From an uncultured Treponema sp. (GTDB lineage Bacteria; Spirochaetota; Spirochaetia; Treponematales; Treponemataceae), in the NCBI GenBank assembly GCA_938045195.1, contig CALINC010000115.1:1-44520 (forward strand): a DNA stretch of 44,520 bases, given 5' to 3'. Both the position numbers and the translations under genes were made by a program. Of this stretch, positions 42,516-44,520 are shown one piece after another; position 1 is the stretch's first letter; every line of letters begins with the position of its first letter. The notes under the pieces were generated by a model that was given only the letters and a program-made list of their open reading frames with translations, searched no databases and had not been told where the DNA came from.

Positions 42516-43388
42516 ATGGGATTTTTGCGAAATATACTTTGGCATATCGGAAAAATAAATGTGTATGCTCTTGTCGGCGAAAGCGGTACCGGAAAAAGTT
42601 TCCGATCTAAATTATTGGCTGAAAAACTGGGTATTGAACTTATAATTGATGACGGGCTTTTAATTCATAATGATAAAATAATTGCCGGTCAATCTGCAAA
42701 ACGGGAAAAAACTTTTTTAGCGGCTGTAAAAGTTGCTCTTTTCGATGAAAAAAAACGCAGAGATGATGCGGCAAGGGCTTTACAAACCAATAATTTTAAA
42801 AAAATACTTATTTTGGGAACTTCAGAAAAAATGGTTAATAAAATTGCCGCCCGTCTTCAAATTCCGCAGCCGTCAAAGATCATAAAAATTGAGGATATTG
42901 CTACGCGTGAAGAAATAGAATCGGCTATGCGTTCGCGCCGTGTTGAAGGAAAGCATGTAATTCCCGTTCCGTCTATCGAAATAAAGCGGAACTATCCGCA
43001 AATATTTTATGATAAAGTACGCTTATTCTTTAAAAATAAAAAAACGCCGCTTATAGGAGCGGAACAATCTAAGTTATTTGAAAAATCGGTAGTACGCCCT
43101 GAATTTTCAAAAGTAGGTGCCGTAGAAATTTCCGAACCGGCTTTAACACAAATGGTTCTTCATTGTATAGAAGAATACGATAAAAAAATTGCAATAAAAA
43201 AACTGGCTATAAAACCCGGTTCTACCGGTTATGAACTGTCATTAACTATCGACGTTCCGTTCGGTACGCAGCTTACCGGAAAGATTCATCAGCTTCAACA
43301 ATATGTTATTGAAAATATTGAACGGTATACGGGGATTTTAATTGTAAAACTAAATATTGTTATTGATAAAATTATAACTAATGAATGA
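42516..43388 (+). CDS. P-loop NTPase fused to Asp23-like domain
   Basis: A 290-residue soluble protein with two parts. Residues 15-170 form a P-loop NTPase: VYALVGESGTGKSFRSKLL (Walker A at about 22-29), KILILGTSEKMVNKIAARLQ as the Walker B region, and a basic MRSRRVEGKHVIPV segment. Residues about 200-290 look like the Asp23/Gls24 (DUF322) domain: ALTQMVLHCIEEYDKKI at its start and the closing YVIENIERYTGILIVKLNIV. Asp23 alone is a small membrane-associated protein in Gram-positives; its fusion to an ATPase is less usual. It may act on the envelope or RNA, but no substrate is evident. The ATPase lacks a recognised catalytic glutamate in a clear motif. The start is the only ATG near the hairpin. 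Confidence 0.75.
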   Translation: MGFLRNILWHIGKINVYALVGESGTGKSFRSKLLAEKLGIELIIDDGLLIHNDKIIAGQSAKREKTFLAAVKVALFDEKKRRDDAARALQTNNFKKILILGTSEKMVNKIAARLQIPQPSKIIKIEDIATREEIESAMRSRRVEGKHVIPVPSIEIKRNYPQIFYDKVRLFFKNKKTPLIGAEQSKLFEKSVVRPEFSKVGAVEISEPALTQMVLHCIEEYDKKIAIKKLAIKPGSTGYELSLTIDVPFGTQLTGKIHQLQQYVIENIERYTGILIVKLNIVIDKIITNE

Positions 43389-43409
43389 ACTTAGGTCTGT
43401 GCCGATAAT

Positions 43410-43760
43410 TTACATACTTTCTGCGGCTTTTAAAACTTTTTCTTTTGAAGGATATAATTGAACGCTGTCTCTTTTTACCCAGCCGGAGCCGAGATTTACC
43501 CATAAAATCTGTTGACCATCATCTTTTATTATTTGTAAACCCTCAACCGGAAAAATATCAAGTTTGCGGGCATGTGCTATTGCAATACCGTCATCGCCGG
43601 GTTTATCCCGTAACGAAACATAGGTTTCAATTATAAGAGCAAAGCGGTTTGCATCATTCATCGCAGAATCTTCAGGCAATTCCAATTCTTGCAAACCGCT
43701 GTTTTTTGTACATGAGGCGATTATAAAAATAAAAAAAAGCAAGCGTAAAAAATGCTTCAT
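43410..43760 (-). CDS. Small SH3b lipoprotein
   Basis: A 116-residue lipoprotein. A short hydrophobic start is followed by the lipobox FIIASC (Cys17). The body is one SH3b domain: FALIIETYVSLRDKPGDDGI as the first strand and RT-loop, then KLDIFPVEG and the closing VNLGSGWVKRDSVQLY. It is probably anchored in the inner or outer membrane and contacts the cell wall or a protein partner. No clear Shine-Dalgarno was found. It lies 27 bases downstream of the small membrane protein gene on the same strand, so they may be one transcript. Function unknown. Confidence 0.7.
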   Translation of the reverse strand: MKHFLRLLFFIFIIASCTKNSGLQELELPEDSAMNDANRFALIIETYVSLRDKPGDDGIAIAHARKLDIFPVEGLQIIKDDGQQILWVNLGSGWVKRDSVQLYPSKEKVLKAAESM

Positions 43761-43787
43761 GTTTGTATATCTTACACTTTTTGAATA

Positions 43788-44201
43788 CTAAAGGAAGATA
43801 ACTTTGGAAAATAAAAGGTGTGAACCTGCTGCAAATAGGCAAATATATGCTATTATTTCGTCATAGCTTTTTAAAATATTAAAAAAATCCGGCAAAGTTT
43901 TTGTATTGGGTAATGATTCCAAATAACGTCCCAAAAAAACAAGAGAGCCTGCTAGACCTGCAACTACGGGAATAAAATCACCCAAAATAATGATGTTTGT
44001 TCCGACAGGAGTCAACAATTTTGAAATTGCCGTAAAAGCGGAAAAAATCGTTACTAAAAGCAAAAAGGTGGATTCCCGCATAAAAGGAAACGGAATTTCT
44101 CTGTCGGCAGGTTCATCTCCTTTTTTCGTTTTATCGAAAAAAGCCAAAACAAGTCCCATAATTAAATTAGTCGTTATCGAAAGAAAATAAAAAGGTAACA
44201 T
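43788..44201 (-). CDS. Small four-helix membrane protein, unknown
   Basis: A 137-residue membrane protein from ATG 44201, placed by GGAGGG five bases upstream; a TTG at 44213 would be inside that ribosome site. Hydrophobic segments are at about residues 2-22 (LPFYFLSITTNLIMGLVLAF), 45-64 (FLLLVTIFSAFTAISKLL), 70-90 (NIIILGDFIPVVAGLAGSLV) and 115-135 (EIIAYICLFAAGSHLLF). I do not recognise a family with certainty; it resembles small conserved spirochaete membrane proteins. It probably precedes the SH3b lipoprotein in a two-gene operon. Confidence 0.65.
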   Translation of the reverse strand: MLPFYFLSITTNLIMGLVLAFFDKTKKGDEPADREIPFPFMRESTFLLLVTIFSAFTAISKLLTPVGTNIIILGDFIPVVAGLAGSLVFLGRYLESLPNTKTLPDFFNILKSYDEIIAYICLFAAGSHLLFSKVIFL

Positions 44202-44262
44202 TATGCCCTCCAAGCATATATAGTATAAGTATTTTTATGTAAAAAATCAAGTAATAGTATTA

Positions 44263-44292
44263 TTGACTAAAATGCTTTTTTAATGTTAGAAT
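44263..44292 (+). promoter_or_regulatory. Promoter of hairpin RNA element
   Basis: TTGACT (44263-44268), 18 bases, TAGAAT (44287-44292). The expected start is near 44299, directly before the GATGCGATAAACAG repeat. It diverges from the membrane protein gene. Confidence 0.6.
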
Positions 44293-44302
44293 AGGCAACA
44301 GG

Positions 44303-44357
44303 GATGCGATAAACAGTTCGGCACAGATGGTGCCTCTCTGTTTATCTAGCGAGTTTG
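44303..44357 (+). repeat. Direct repeat copy 1 (55 bp)
   Basis: Identical over all 55 bases to the last 55 bases of the window. It starts GATGCGATAAACAG and ends GCGAGTTTG, and contains the nested hairpin with GGCAC/GTGCC. The base before it differs between the copies (G here, A in copy 2). Confidence 0.9.
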
Positions 44358-44418
44358 CCTCATCGGTCAAACGTCGTATTATTGTATGCAGTTTTGCATA
44401 AAGCAAAACTGCGTGAAA

Positions 44419-44460
44419 AAATATTTTTCGGGATTTAAAAATCCCTGCAAAATATTTTTA
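44419..44460 (+). terminator. Terminator of hairpin RNA element
   Basis: AAATATTTT/AAAATATTT outside and GGGATTT/AAATCCC inside (44430-44436 with 44439-44445), ending in ATTTTTA. It follows helix (b) of the RNA element. Confidence 0.5.
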
Positions 44461-44465
44461 TAGAA

Positions 44466-44520
44466 GATGCGATAAACAGTTCGGCACAGATGGTGCCTCT
44501 CTGTTTATCTAGCGAGTTTG
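44466..44520 (+). repeat. Direct repeat copy 2 (55 bp), cut by window end
   Basis: Exact second copy, 163 bases after the first, running to the final base. It may continue beyond the edge as a tandem unit. Since the sequence ends precisely where the identity is 55 bases long, it may also be the overlap left by a k-mer assembler. Confidence 0.9.

Larger units (their letters stand above)
44299..44460 (+). ncRNA. Candidate small structured RNA, about 160 nt
   Basis: A promoter precedes it and a terminator-like hairpin with a T run ends it, and no frame in between codes for a plausible protein. Three helices can be drawn: (a) CGATAAACAG with CTGTTTATC, enclosing GGCAC/GTGCC, with GATG/CATC closing the base (44303-44364); (b) GCAGTTTTGC/GCAAAACTGC with loop ATAAA (44388-44412); (c) the terminator at 44419-44460. 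It may be a free small RNA or the leader of a gene beyond the edge, such as a riboswitch. It does not match any RNA family I can recognise. Confidence 0.45.

Noticed and set aside
44299..44460. Known RNAs (tmRNA, RNase P, SRP, 6S, c-di-GMP riboswitch)
   Set aside because: None of the diagnostic cores of these RNAs can be found: no tRNA-like ends, no GGAA SRP tetraloop domain, no GEMM motif, and it is too short for RNase P.
44303..44520. CRISPR array at the right edge
   Set aside because: Only two copies, a period of 163 bases, and the spacer contains its own hairpins and a terminator; no cas genes nearby.

Overview
The window looks like DNA from an oral spirochaete of the Treponema denticola group, with a foreign-looking left end. 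Three blocks can be separated by codon use and gene content. (1) Positions 1 to about 4090 are very AT-rich, use AGA almost exclusively for arginine, and carry the end of purH, a nucleotidyltransferase, a PH-domain protein, purD and a secreted hypothetical. This block reads like a fusobacterium (Leptotrichia-type) purine locus rather than a spirochaete. (2) About 4092 to 10450 is a piece of a chromosomal integron cassette array. Three attC-like recombination sites separate low-GC cassettes, all on the + strand: a secreted SH3-like protein, a zinc-ribbon membrane protein, two half ABC exporters with degenerate ATPase motifs (one frameshifted), and a HicB-like/DinB-like fusion. The array ends against a decayed ISAs1-family transposase on the minus strand. 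(3) From 10552 to the right edge is ordinary Treponema backbone.

Backbone layout: an SH3 lipoprotein and an ABC-F ATPase; a minus-strand flavin reductase-like gene; a GNAT acetyltransferase with a probably leaderless transcript; a heterodimeric ABC exporter pair and a beta-propeller/HEAT protein; an operon of brnQ, bactofilin, TPR protein, mtaB, FadL-like outer-membrane protein and EamA transporter, closed by a bidirectional terminator. Opposing it are two minus-strand M16 proteases, one active and one with the zinc site lost. Then come a second ABC exporter pair, a DsrE-like protein, the conserved phoH-pgpH-ybeY-corC cluster, an OmpA-like protein, a second purD (probably leaderless), an HtrA protease, a P-loop/Asp23 fusion, and two small minus-strand envelope genes.

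The right edge holds a promoter followed by strong hairpins and a terminator, which together look like an unannotated small RNA of about 160 nt. Its first 55 bases are repeated exactly at the very end of the window. The identical 55-bp overlap, the two unrelated purD genes and the abrupt change of lineage near 4.1 kb all mean that assembly artefact must be considered: the left 4 kb may be a chimeric join rather than a real transfer.

The observations most worth following are the promoter-hairpin-terminator RNA element with its direct repeat, the cassette-borne degenerate ABC pair sharing an SDGE signature motif, the integron array itself with its IS-truncated end, and the lineage break. No tRNA, rRNA or CRISPR array was seen. 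Stretches over 300 bases without an intact gene are 4040-4445 (ORF remnant and attC), 10189-10551 (transposase remnant) and 44202-44520 (RNA element and repeat).
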